Under the pieces are notes generated by a model. The model saw only the letters and a program-made list of their open reading frames with translations, searched no databases and had not been told where the DNA came from. Below are positions 43,440 through 53,259 of a DNA stretch of 64,000 bases, piece after piece (position 1 is the first letter of the stretch; the number at the start of each line of letters is the position of its first letter). The position numbers were made by a program, and so were the translations under genes. The stretch spans positions 7,386,924 to 7,450,923 of the forward strand of contig JARYHS010008074.1 of assembly GCA_031002005.1 (NCBI GenBank). Direction: 5' to 3'. The DNA comes from Vandiemenella viatica (Eukaryota; Arthropoda; Insecta; Orthoptera; Morabidae).

Positions 43440-44730
43440 CTACAGAAGTATTTTTAATAAGTAGCCTGAACTATAAAGTGTTATTAGTAGCAAAGAATCT
43501 GATATCATAATTCGAGCAGAAAGCTGGTTAAACCAGATATATGTACCACATGCATTTTTAATAATAACATTAATGTTTTCCATAAGGGTTGATTCCATTC
43601 CCATGCAGGGGGTGTAATTATAGCCATCAGTAAACACCTCTTCTCTAGTAAAATAGAAGTCAGTACTGTTTATAAAATTATATGGATTAAACTTAACACA
43701 GCCAAGACAAAACCTGAGTTAGGTGCCTTCCAGCATCTACAAGTTGCTGACACAATTATTGCCAAAGCATTAATTAATAATGGATATAATATAGCTTGTC
43801 AATTTATGTGATGCAATAACACTGACTGCAACTTGCCTCAGAATGATATGAGTAATTACAGTCACATTACTGGTGGCAGGCATAAAATATGAGTAGCTTG
43901 TGAAATCATTCTTAACTTGGTCTCAGATCCTCATCTTAGAATGCGGTGTTATGACAGTAACAAAAACATTTTAGATTTTATTGTTAAAACTAGGCCAGAA
44001 ATATTCAAAGACATTTCAATGGTCACACAAATAAGTGTCACCAAATACTAATGACAACTATAAAATCAACAACTAAGCACAAAAAGAAAAACACGTATCC
44101 AAATGAATATTCAAAAATCAAAAGAGTATTGTATGGTTGAGAAGTATAGGGTACCATAGCAGCTTGAAAACTAAGTTAAAAATGAATGTTTGAGACCTTT
44201 AAAGAATTCTGTTCAAATTCACTTTCTAAAAGCCCTACAGAAAATTTTAGTCATGTGTAAGAAAAGTCAGTCATGGAAGCAATAGTATGTCAGTACCAAA
44301 ACACAACAGATGTGAGTTTAACAAAAGTTTTAAGAAGGCCAATGTACTTCAGATTTAAAAATTCATTCTCTGATGTAAATATGGATAATGTACCCATTTC
44401 TCCACGATATGTGAAGATAGAGAGGAAGTTGTTATGAATAGATACTGAGTTTATTGTAAATCAATTATAGCTCCTAAAAAGGGGGAAAGCATCAGGTCCC
44501 AACGCAGGAGTATTTTCAGATTATCCAATGGAAATAAAACCATTTATGTCTAATATGTACTATAAATCATATTACAGCTGTTTATTGCACAGTTCTGTAG
44601 CATATTATATGCTTGAATATTAAAAAGTTTCTAGATGAAAATGAATTGCTTACATCAAATCAAAAGAAATTTTGGAAGAACAGATCAAGTGGTCATATTT
44701 TTGCATGATTTAATTAAAGCTAGTGATGCA
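43440..44730 (+). pseudogene. CR1/L2-type LINE, endonuclease to start of reverse transcriptase
   Basis: Plus-strand pieces in order: SDIIIRAESWLNQI (43495), HITGGRHK then NLVSDPHLR (43860-43940), NILDFIVKTRPEIFKDISMV (43965-44020), GKASGPNAGVFSDYP (about 44485) and NIKKFLDENELLTSNQKKFW (44620-44680). The order endonuclease - linker - reverse transcriptase start fits CR1/L2-type LINEs. Many stops. Confidence 0.68.
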
Positions 44731-44734
44731 GGCA

Positions 44735-45195
44735 GAAGTGGATCCAGGATTTTGGTTTGGGTGGTCTGTACCACACAACTGACTTTTAGCAAAGATTCAA
44801 GCATACAGTACACTGGAACAGATTTTGTATTGGCTACATGCTGTTGTCATCATTGTTCTTGGAGCTTTAGGTACACCAATGTCAGGGTCAAAGTGCCTAG
44901 CAAAAGCTGTTATTGCCACATGGCTACTTCAAAACATAAAACCTGACAATATAACCGAAAGTCATTGGTCATAAGACAGTAAAGTATTGGATGTATTTAG
45001 ATGACAAAACCTAAAATTCAAAAACAATGTCTGGTTGGGTGCAAAAGGCCAACAAGATATAAAACACGTTAAAACAACATATCTGGCTGTCAGTAAGATG
45101 GCCAAATAGACCTAAAAATATAATCATAATAAAGGACATTTAAAACTAAAAGTATCAAAAACTAAATAATTGAATGGGTGGCTGTAAAGGTTACA
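44735..45195. other. No clear feature
   Basis: Begins CAGGCAGAAGTGGATCCAGG, which faintly resembles the end of the hAT MITE at 12647 (CAGTGGCGGATCCAGG), but no matching right end was found. Confidence 0.35.
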
Positions 45196-45199
45196 GTTA

Positions 45200-45650
45200 T
45201 CCTCTTTAAAAACTACGCCAATCTGCCAAAACTTTATGGAAATAGACCAGCCAATACACCGAAATTGTCACTTTCATTGTTTAAAATAAAGGATGGATTA
45301 TTGGCTGCCCTCAAAGCAGAGAATGAAACACAATCAGATATAACATAGTGCACTATCACAGCAGTACACTAGAAGCATCAGGTTCCGGTAGGTCCTGCTG
45401 GGACCAGCTGGAGCTTGTTATGCTCAACTTCCAACCACTGCCTCTGTCACAGATCAAAGATATTTCTATTCTACACCGAGGCAATGCTTGCCTTGTTACA
45501 GGCTGACTTAGCCACTTCAACTGCTGCCTTATCCCCTCTGATTCCCGCACGGCCAGGAACCGAGAAGAATAATACTCGCTTTCCGTAAGCCTTGAGGGAC
45601 TACAAGGCAACCTGTATGTCCTGGAAGAGATGGTCTGCCAGTTACATATA
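45200..45650 (-). pseudogene. LINE RNase H domain fragment
   Basis: The minus strand reads IQVALWSLKAYGKRVLFF then SVPGRAGIRGDKAAVEVAKSA (about 45620-45490). This is the end of an RNase H domain as carried by I/R1/LOA-type LINEs (xALxxLxxxGkxVxFxWVPgHxGIxGNexADxxAK), with catalytic-region His and Asp positions altered. The limits are approximate. Confidence 0.55.
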
Positions 45651-45689
45651 TCCCAATACCTCATGTCATGATTTACTTTCATAAACCAT

Positions 45690-45880
45690 AAAAATCTACA
45701 TCATATCCACTGCATCATCTATCAAGCTTGCATTTGTAAGTCAAATGGATGCATGTTTTTCTAATGGTGATATCGTCATTTACAGAGAAGTATCTACAAA
45801 TCTGGATGTTATATCAGGCATCCCTCTAGGAAGTGTAAAAGGATCATTTCTTTTCTCAATTAAACTTTCTTGGAGACAAC
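45690..45880 (+). pseudogene. LINE reverse transcriptase fragment
   Basis: NGDIVIYREVSTNLDVISGI followed by PLGSVKGSFLF, equivalent to the GVPQGSxLGPLLF motif of CR1/L2-type reverse transcriptases. It may continue the LINE at 43440-44730. Confidence 0.5.
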
Positions 45881-45884
45881 ACTA

Positions 45885-46838
45885 AGGGCAGTTTGATACG
45901 GAAGAAGTAAGTAATTCATACAATTGATTAAAAATTCAACACAATCTTGATCTTTTTTTTTGCAAAGTGTGACCAACAGCAATGACAATGTAAATAACTA
46001 AGAATACTTGTGCATCCAGATTAGGACAATACCATTTCTTTCTTTCCCGTGCTATTTGGGATTGGAATGCACATAGTTAGTTTGGTACAAAACATCATCT
46101 GCCACCAACAATTTTGTGAATTGCAGAGTATATGTTATTGATGTAGATCTGCTCTCCATGCCATATGTTCTCCTCTAATAAAGAATAACAGTGAAAAATT
46201 GTGTTTGTGTATATGATTGTCATGTTGCTAAATGTTCTCTTCTAGTCATGATTTATACTGAAATATTGTAAAATGTTTGTGTTCACCATGGCCCTCCTGC
46301 CTTTGTCTGTGGTGAGTGACAGGTTTAACTTTGCTGTTCCTGTTCTCTGAGAGGAACAGGAACATGACTGATGTAATTTTTCTTGTGTCAGACATTGAGT
46401 CTCAGGCTCCAAATATTATAGACAGACTACATGTTACTGATGACGATTGTTTATTTCATTACCCAAAAAAAAGACGATTTCTTCTATTAGCTGATGATGT
46501 AAGGCACTAGACTAGTCATGCTATCCCTTTAGCCCTTTCAAAAGCATTGACACCACAAAAGAGTTTCCTTGTTAGCTGGGGATGTTAAGGCATAGTCAAA
46601 TTTATGGTGCTAGTGAGTGGTTTTTAATAGTGCAGAGTTTTCAGTTATCACATCCAATTTTCTGCTGTATAAGCAGCCAGTAGTCATGGAAGAAGACAAT
46701 TAGTTAAGTCATTAGACAGGGTTGTCATAGAGCAGAGAATGGCAGCAGGCCAATAGGAGTTATCAATGGAGCAAATAAAAGCAAGAGGAACCATGTTCGA
46801 GATTTGATGCTTTTAGGTCAAGTGGCCAGAGGGCAACT
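45885..46838. other. No clear feature
   Basis: 46240-46320 contains GAAATATTGT and TGTGGTGAGTGACAGG, words of the fold-back/hammerhead-like repeat group. The rest is unassigned. Confidence 0.4.
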
Positions 46839-46839
46839 C

Positions 46840-47079
46840 TTAATACCGAGAGCAATGAACCCTGTATCAATGGCATCACTTAATGCCAAGAGCAATGAAC
46901 CCTGTATCAATGGCATCACTTAATACCAAGAGCAATGAACCCTGTATCAATGGCATCACTTAATACCGAGAGCAATGAACCCTGTATCAATGGCATCACT
47001 TAATGCCAAGAGCAATGAACCCTGTATCAATGGCATCACTTAATACCAAGAGCAATGAACCCTGTATCAATGGCATCAA
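46840..47079. repeat. 40-bp minisatellite, six copies in two sets of three
   Basis: Unit TTAATACCGAGAGCAATGAA + CCCTGTATCAATGGCATCAC. Three variants (ACCGAG, GCCAAG, ACCAAG) occur in the same order twice, giving a 120-bp higher-order repeat copied once. Units are otherwise identical. Confidence 0.95.
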
Positions 47080-47164
47080 TGCTGCACAAAGGCAGCCAAG
47101 CAAGAGGTGTGGTGCACTGCATTAACACAGGCCGAGTGAAGATTGTATATGGAATAGAGTAGTA

Positions 47165-48388
47165 TTGTCACATGCTTGCTTTCCTGGGATTCAGGGATAA
47201 CATAAAATCTTTATTTCATTTCATTCGTAGCAGTCAAGACCAGCACAGAGCTGTTTCACAGTTTGTAACATAAGGACCGGATATTCTGCCGAGTCTTATC
47301 AACCGCAGTCCTTACGGTATCCGACACTTGCATCTTACCACTGTGTGGTTATGCGTGGGAGCTGAACCAGTAGTCAAGGACATGGGACGCTAGTGTCAGC
47401 TACCAACTTACTGCGTTAAGCCTTTCCCCTACCCTTAGAACCACACTGACATCATTAGTAGCCAGTAAGAACACTTGCTCATACTAAAATCCTAACTAGC
47501 CAATTGGGAGCTAGCTTACCCCCTCTATTAGCGCCGAATGATAGCCATCATGGCGACGACACAAGTCCGCTAGTCGTGTCCACCTTCGACTCAAAACAAC
47601 ATCGCTACACTCAGGTAATCCGCTGCTAGCTTACTATTCCATGCTAAGCTAATATTTCATGATTGCATTAAATCAGGATCTATCTCATGTCACTCCATCC
47701 TCCAACTTATTTAGAGATCGATTCCATACTAAGCCTATCACCGTCATGATGCAACCATATCGTAAATAATACCAACCGTGCCATCATAACTATATTGCAA
47801 TCAGTGTGTTTGCGAAATAATACCTTTATCTGAAGTGTTTGTAATAGTGTTCTTTCCTTCGCAATGTATTGTTAATAAATAGCCAATTGCTTTATATGCT
47901 CTGTGTTTCCTTTCAAACAACTTGCTCACTGAAGTAAGATATAAGATAATTCTAGATAAATTATGCTAAGTATTCATTCAGACATATGCCAAAATGCTAA
48001 CAGAAGAGAGTATAGATATTTACAGAGCTTGTTGACTAACTGCTAGCATCAAATAAGTATTTGGCCTAATATCTCGGCATTAACATTGCAGACAGTAAAA
48101 TAGTACCATTTACTGGCAATGGTCGAGATGGATCCAAAATCCATCTGTCGTAGTTATGAGGCTCCGCTCGGCTATCTCACACGCAACAGAGGACATTATA
48201 AACTGGCCATGATGGCTAGCAGTCGGCGCTAATGGAGGGGCTAAGCTAGCTCCCAATTACTCGGCAGAACGTCCGGTCCTTATGTTACAAACTGTGAAAC
48301 AGCTCTGGGCTGGTCTTGACTGCTACGAATGAAATGAAATAAAGATTTTACGTTATCCCTGAATCCCAGGAAAGCAAGCATGCGACAG
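47165..48388. mobile_element. 1.2-kb element with long terminal inverted repeats
   Basis: Left arm TTGTCACATGCTTGCTTTCC... (47165-47285) is the reverse complement of 48265-48388 with few mismatches, flanked by TA on both sides. Further in, 47500-47560 pairs with about 48195-48260 (GGGAGCTAGCTTA, TTAGCGCCGA). The left arm carries about 200 bp that the right lacks. No coding region seen. Superfamily unknown; TA duplication suggests Tc1/mariner or an unclassified TIR element. Confidence 0.82.
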
Positions 48389-48389
48389 T

Positions 48390-49535
48390 ATAATGTATGT
48401 CTGAAAAAGTTATTAATAAGTTGGCCAAAAGTAAAATATGTTGACTAGGGAAAGCATAAAAAGAGTATATTACTATAATAAATAATATGAGAATATATTT
48501 GCAAAAAGTGAATCAGAAGTAGTACCTGTATGTAAGATATAGTTCACACAAACAGTGTAGCGATTTATACTGGAAAGGGGAAAGGTATTTCTAACTATGA
48601 CATGTTACTTAGTCAAGAGAGTGGCCGTGAAAAATGGGAATGCTACACATTGGCAATAGCATGAGAGAAAATTTTCTGCAAGCCCAGAAGAGAGAGAAAG
48701 TAGTGGTACCAAAGTGTATGAAAATGATTCTCATTATAAGAGCATAGTAGCTAAAAGATGGCGGTTAAGAAAAAACCTTGAAAGTGAAACCAGTAGATGA
48801 GAGGGTAAAGTAGGATGCAAGGAATTAGCAGCTAAGGGCTTAGACATCCCATGTTTGAAGCATGATTACAGAGTTCAGAGTAGTGATAAGAGAAAGATAT
48901 AGATGGGCAGACAAAAGTAAATGCATTGGCCAATATAGCAGCATAAATTGCATAATCTTGTATTTCCTAGATGTAAGGATATTTCCCGGAGTTCTGAGAG
49001 AACAGAGAGGTATGACTGTGGAAAAATTGGTACTATGCAGTAGAAAGAAAAAGAGAGAAACTGCAGCTAGATTGATATAAACGGACACAATTGTAGCAGC
49101 ACAAAATGTGAAAAAGTTATCATTTTCAGTTGTAGTTTTGCCCTAAACCCATAGATTACTAAGAATAAAGAAAGGTTCATGTCACTGTAAAGAGATAAGC
49201 CATACATGAACAGGGAAAATATAAGCTATTTATTATAAGGAGTATGGGGAAATAAGATGTAAAGTTAGATATGATTTATATGCTGTATGTACACCTATAG
49301 GTAACCAGAGCATAATTAATTATGGATAGATGCTAACTGAACTTAAAAGCTGAATAAAATATCAATAAAGTTTATAAGAATGACAGAAATTATGTTTAAA
49401 GAATCTTAATGTTAAAAATAATAGTGCGTTAATAAAGAGGGATTCAGTATAAAAATGTATACATAACCTTTCATAAAGTAGAGGAAGAATTTTGAAACAT
49501 GTAGCTGAATAGCATAAAGTGTATTAATAGAAAAG
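48390..49535. other. Unassigned; possible decayed retroelement
   Basis: ERKVVVPKCM at about 48700 faintly resembles the start of a Gypsy integrase linker. Nothing else supports it. Otherwise AT-rich with no recognised repeat. Confidence 0.25.
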
Positions 49536-49539
49536 TTGA

Positions 49540-49860
49540 GAGATAGCACATTTACAGACATCTTAGAAAGGGTGGTGACCCAAAAATGGTAATGGGCTGG
49601 TCATATTGCTCAATAAAGAGATGACAGATGGCGTTCTGGATTGTATACCAAGGAACCTGAAGAGGAAGAGCCCCAGATCAATGGGATAGAGACATACGAC
49701 ATGTAACAGGCGTGAACTGGAAGAGCGTTGATCAAGATTAATCAGCCCGAAGGAACTAGAAACAAATTATGTAACATTAAATCGTAAAAGATAACTCATC
49801 TGGCTTAAAGAGGATGCATCATGAAACAATGATTGATACAGCTGTAAAAATAAATAAATA
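49540..49860 (+). pseudogene. RTE-like LINE C-terminal fragment
   Basis: Reads DILERVVTQKW, WAGHIAQ and, in another frame, RDIRHVTGVNWKSVDQD, i.e. the C-terminal xxKWxWAGHxaRxxDxRW...DDIxxvaGxxWxxxAqdr region of RTE-like LINEs. Ends near an AATAAATAAAAT run. Confidence 0.65.
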
Positions 49861-49864
49861 AAAT

Positions 49865-50255
49865 GAAAAGAAAGTGTTTGAACTAAGTGTTTGTGCAAAG
49901 GTAGATGAAAAAAAAATAGGTTGCCAAGGTGAAAAAAAGCAAACAGTTTTTGTATTTATCTGTACAAAAATGTGACCAGCTGATCTAAAAGGATGAAATG
50001 TTCATGACATAACAGAGGTTGCTTGTATTTTGTCTCATGTTAAGTACTTGTTTACGTACGTTGGGTGTATCCTGAAGCATGCAGGTGTCAAATGAATAGT
50101 CATCAACAAGTAAACTTTGAAATCACAACATTGTTTGATAATAGTGACATCTTAAAAGATTTAGCACAATTAAACATTTGATAATAATGATGCTACAATA
50201 AGGAGGAATGACACCTTATAATGTTAAAAGAATATTAACAAAGTAGACATCTGGA
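49865..50255. other. No feature recognised
   Basis: AT-rich; no repeat or coding match seen. Confidence 0.45.
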
Positions 50256-50259
50256 AATA

Positions 50260-50460
50260 GAAATTGAAAGTGTCTATGAAGATAATGAAATGATGAGATG
50301 GGTCAAAAGAGATGAGAATCTCATAACAAATGACTAGAATGTTAGCATAAGAGGAGGCAAAGAAGGTGACATTACAAGGAACTTCAGGCTTGGAAAAAGG
50401 AATGAAAGAAGTGGTCGCCTTGTAGAGTTCTGTACAAGCAAAAATATGATAATATAAGAT
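50260..50460 (+). pseudogene. RTE-like LINE endonuclease fragment
   Basis: GKEGDITRNFRLGKRNERSG-type reading (one residue shifted: GGKEGDITRNFRLG, RNERSGRLVEFC) matches the GxGKEGxxVGxxGLGxRNERGxRLxxFC segment after GDWNA in RTE-type LINEs, as also seen in the copy at 2265-15400. Confidence 0.6.
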
Positions 50461-50464
50461 CGAA

Positions 50465-51380
50465 GTTTTTCACAGGGCTGTATATAAATCTCTTCTTGTG
50501 CTTCCAGCGTTGTAAAGATGTCTCACTTGTGGGATGTTTTGAAGGCATCTATCTCATCCCTCATTTTCAACCAAATTTCAATGATTGTTTGTTTAGCTGC
50601 TGCATGGAAACAGTGGAAGACAAAAACAACACATCACGATGATGTCATCCACTCTTCTGCTCGTTACCGAGGCGAATCTGTTTCAGCATTTTGATAGCCG
50701 TGTTCCAGGCTGCTCTGAGATGATAACCAGTGTCCCTGTTGACTGATGAATCAGTTGTGCTGATTTTTACAGCTTCTGTTCTTACGCTGGCTGGGATGTG
50801 ACCACATCTTTCCCCCTGCCAAATGTCTCGCCTCACATGATTAAGACTCGTGTCGAAATATTGTTTTTACTTTGTGGTGTGTTTTTTTTGTGTTGCTGCT
50901 GCCCTCCTCCCTTCAACTTTGGTGAGTGTTGGGTGTATTTTGCCTTTCTTCTCTATGTATATATATATATATATATATAAGGAAGGATAGGGAAGTATGA
51001 TCCAACACTTACCACAGATGAAGGCGGCTGGAAACGACGAACACAAAAAAGAACAAACACAAGAAACGTGCAATATTGTGGCGTATTCTTCTTGCAGAAG
51101 TGAGACACCAAGCAGAGCCAGATGTGTACACGGTGATGGCTGTCTGGTGAATGGCATGGCCGGCACAAATGGTAGTGTAGGAGAGGGGAGGGGGAAGTGC
51201 AAATACTGGATCCATAATCGATACTGTTGACGGTATATTATCATTCAAAGTGGTAGACCAACATAATTACAGAGTGACCATACACGTATAAATCATATTT
51301 TGAAAAAATTAAGTACGATAAATGAAATATAAGAAATATAAATGGTAGTGATAGTAAGTACTGGGTCTTGAGGGAAGGAT
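50465..51380. repeat. Fold-back/hammerhead-like repeat fragments with a (TA)n tract
   Basis: 50838-50868 (ATGATTAAGACTCGTGTCGA then AATATTG) keeps a GAC/GTC stem followed by GAAAT. CTTCAACTTTGGTGAGTG follows at 50910. (TA)n spans about 50957-50980, then GGATAGGGAAGTATG and CACTTACCACAGATGAAGGC begin a second, oppositely oriented half at about 50985. So two halves of the MITE group meet at the (TA)n. Confidence 0.5.
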
Positions 51381-52254
51381 TTATTGACGATTGTGGCATC
51401 GAGGATGTCTGGTGTTCAAGATATTCTGATAGGTTAATTCCCATCTATGTAGTTCAGAGGAGGTTGTGTTGTCAGGGAAAACTCGGATCGCCCTAACTGA
51501 GAAACAGTTGTTAAAATTATTCAGTTTGTGGGAACTGGCGTGTTTTGCAACTGGGTGGGCCTCATTGTTAGTATATACTATCTGCCTGTGGCCATTCATT
51601 CTGATAGCAAGTGGATTAGTAGTGAGGCCTATATATAAGCTGGAGCAATGGAATCATGTAAGTTGATATATGAGGTGTGTTGTAATTCAAGTAGTATGAC
51701 CAATGATGGGGAATGTTTCATCTGTGGAACGACTGGAGGAAGTGGTAGTAGTAGGAAATCACACCCACCACGAAGGATTAGGTTAATAGACTCGAGACCA
51801 GGGAAGAACTGCGGCAAGGGGTATAGCCTCGGAACGGCTGTGCACAGGAGAGGCTATAGCACGAGAGATTTTTTTGTGTACTAAGTCAGGGGGGAGGGGG
51901 GGAAGCTGCGGGATATAAGAGCTACAGCAGGGTTTGTGTGAATTGGGAAAGAGATTCATCATCAGAGCAGATACGCCTTTCACGGATGGCCAGACTGTAC
52001 GGAAGGGAGCATTTGATGTGGGAGGGATGACAACTGTTAAAGTGAACACACTGCTGTAGATTTGTAGGTTTGATATGAACAGAGGTATGCAGGTGCCCAT
52101 TATTTAAGGAAACATCAAGAAAGGTAAAATGGCTGTGGGAGTACGTCCAAGTAAAGTTGTTGGAGTGGTTGTTTAGGGAGTCAAGGAAGCCTATTAGATG
52201 ATTCTCTTTGTGGATCCAGATCATAAAAATGTCATCTATATATATCTGAACCAC
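51381..52254 (-). pseudogene. Penelope-like element, reverse transcriptase to GIY-YIG, internally deleted
   Basis: Minus strand: YIDDIFMIWIHKENHLIGFL then FTFLDVSL, HIKPTNLQQCVHFNSCHPSH and SLPYSLAIRERRICSDDES (52254-51950), the Penelope reverse transcriptase core. After a deletion comes FFPGLESINLILRGG (about 51810). Then IGLTTNPLAIRMNGHRQIVY and HPVAKHASSH (51640-51520), the GIY-YIG endonuclease C-terminal part, and WELTYQNILNTRHP. Stops and frameshifts present. Confidence 0.85.
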
Positions 52255-52289
52255 ACAAGAGGTTTAATGGAAAGAGACATTTCTGGAGG

Positions 52290-53167
52290 AAGTACTTCTC
52301 AAACCCCTCATTTGGCTTCAATTCATTGATGAAATCTTTATGATTTGGACGCATGGAGAAAACAAACTACTAAATTTCCTGAACCATCTCAATACCTTCA
52401 GCATGCTGAAATTCACTTCATCCTCCTCCCACACCAAGGCCACATTCCTGGATGTGGATTTATCCCTATCCAATGGCTTCCTCAACTCTTCAGTTCACAC
52501 CAAACCCACCAACCTTCAACAGTATCTCCATTTTGACAGTTGCCACCCGTACCATACCAAACGTTCCCTCCCCTACAGTCTTGGCATTCTAGGTAGTCAC
52601 ATATGCTCCAACCAACAGTCATTCATGGATTATTCAAACAGTATTTCGCAAGCATTGATTTCTCACAACCACCGTCCAGCTTTGGTGAACAAACAGCTTT
52701 CACGTGCAACATTACAACCTACACAGCCCATCACTCATCTGAAACCTGCAAAAACCAGCCACAATCCAGTCTTGGTCACACAATACTACCCAGGCCTCGA
52801 ATCCATCAACAGAATCCTCCGGCAGGGCTATGATTTCCTACAAACCTGCCCTGAAATGAGATCCATTTTTCCTAAAATCCTCCCTGCACCTCCTAGAACT
52901 TGTTTCAGCAGACCTCCTAACCTCAGCGAACTTCTAGTCCACAAACACAGTCTTCCTTGTCCCAATAGACAGCCCCAAGGCTCTTACCCATGCAATAGAT
53001 GCCGTTGCAAAATGTGCGACATACACCATGTCTCCACCACTTTCACCAACCCTGTCATATATAGGTTTGACCACAAATCCAATTTCCATAAGAATAAATG
53101 GTCACTGACAGACGGTGTTCACATGGAACCCAAAGCACCCAGTTGCTGCCCATGCCATCACCCATAA
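52290..53167 (+). pseudogene. Penelope-like element, reverse transcriptase C-terminal part
   Basis: The open frame 52340-53167 (275 codons) encodes IWTHGENKLLNFLNHLN, TFLDVDLSL, HTKPTNLQQYLHFDSCHPYH and SLPYSLGILGSHICS, then the linker VTQYYPGLESINRILRQGYD and a Cys-rich CNRCRCKMCDIHHV segment that leads into the GIY-YIG domain. The catalytic YIDDI is lost upstream (reads DEIFMIW). The frame is open for its whole length, so this copy is relatively young. It lies head to head with the element at 51381-52254. Confidence 0.87.
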
Positions 53168-53259
53168 TTTCAACTCTTGTTTCATGGTACGGGCTATCAG
53201 TCCTCCCAAATAGCAGCAGCTCCTCTGAACTCAGAAGGTGGTAACGTGCCTACCAGTAC

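Noticed and set aside
52340..53167. 275-codon open frame considered as a possible host gene
   Set aside because: Its motifs (HTKPTNLQQYLHFDSCHPYH, GLESINRILR) are those of Penelope-like reverse transcriptases; the catalytic box is lost and an inverted relative lies beside it.
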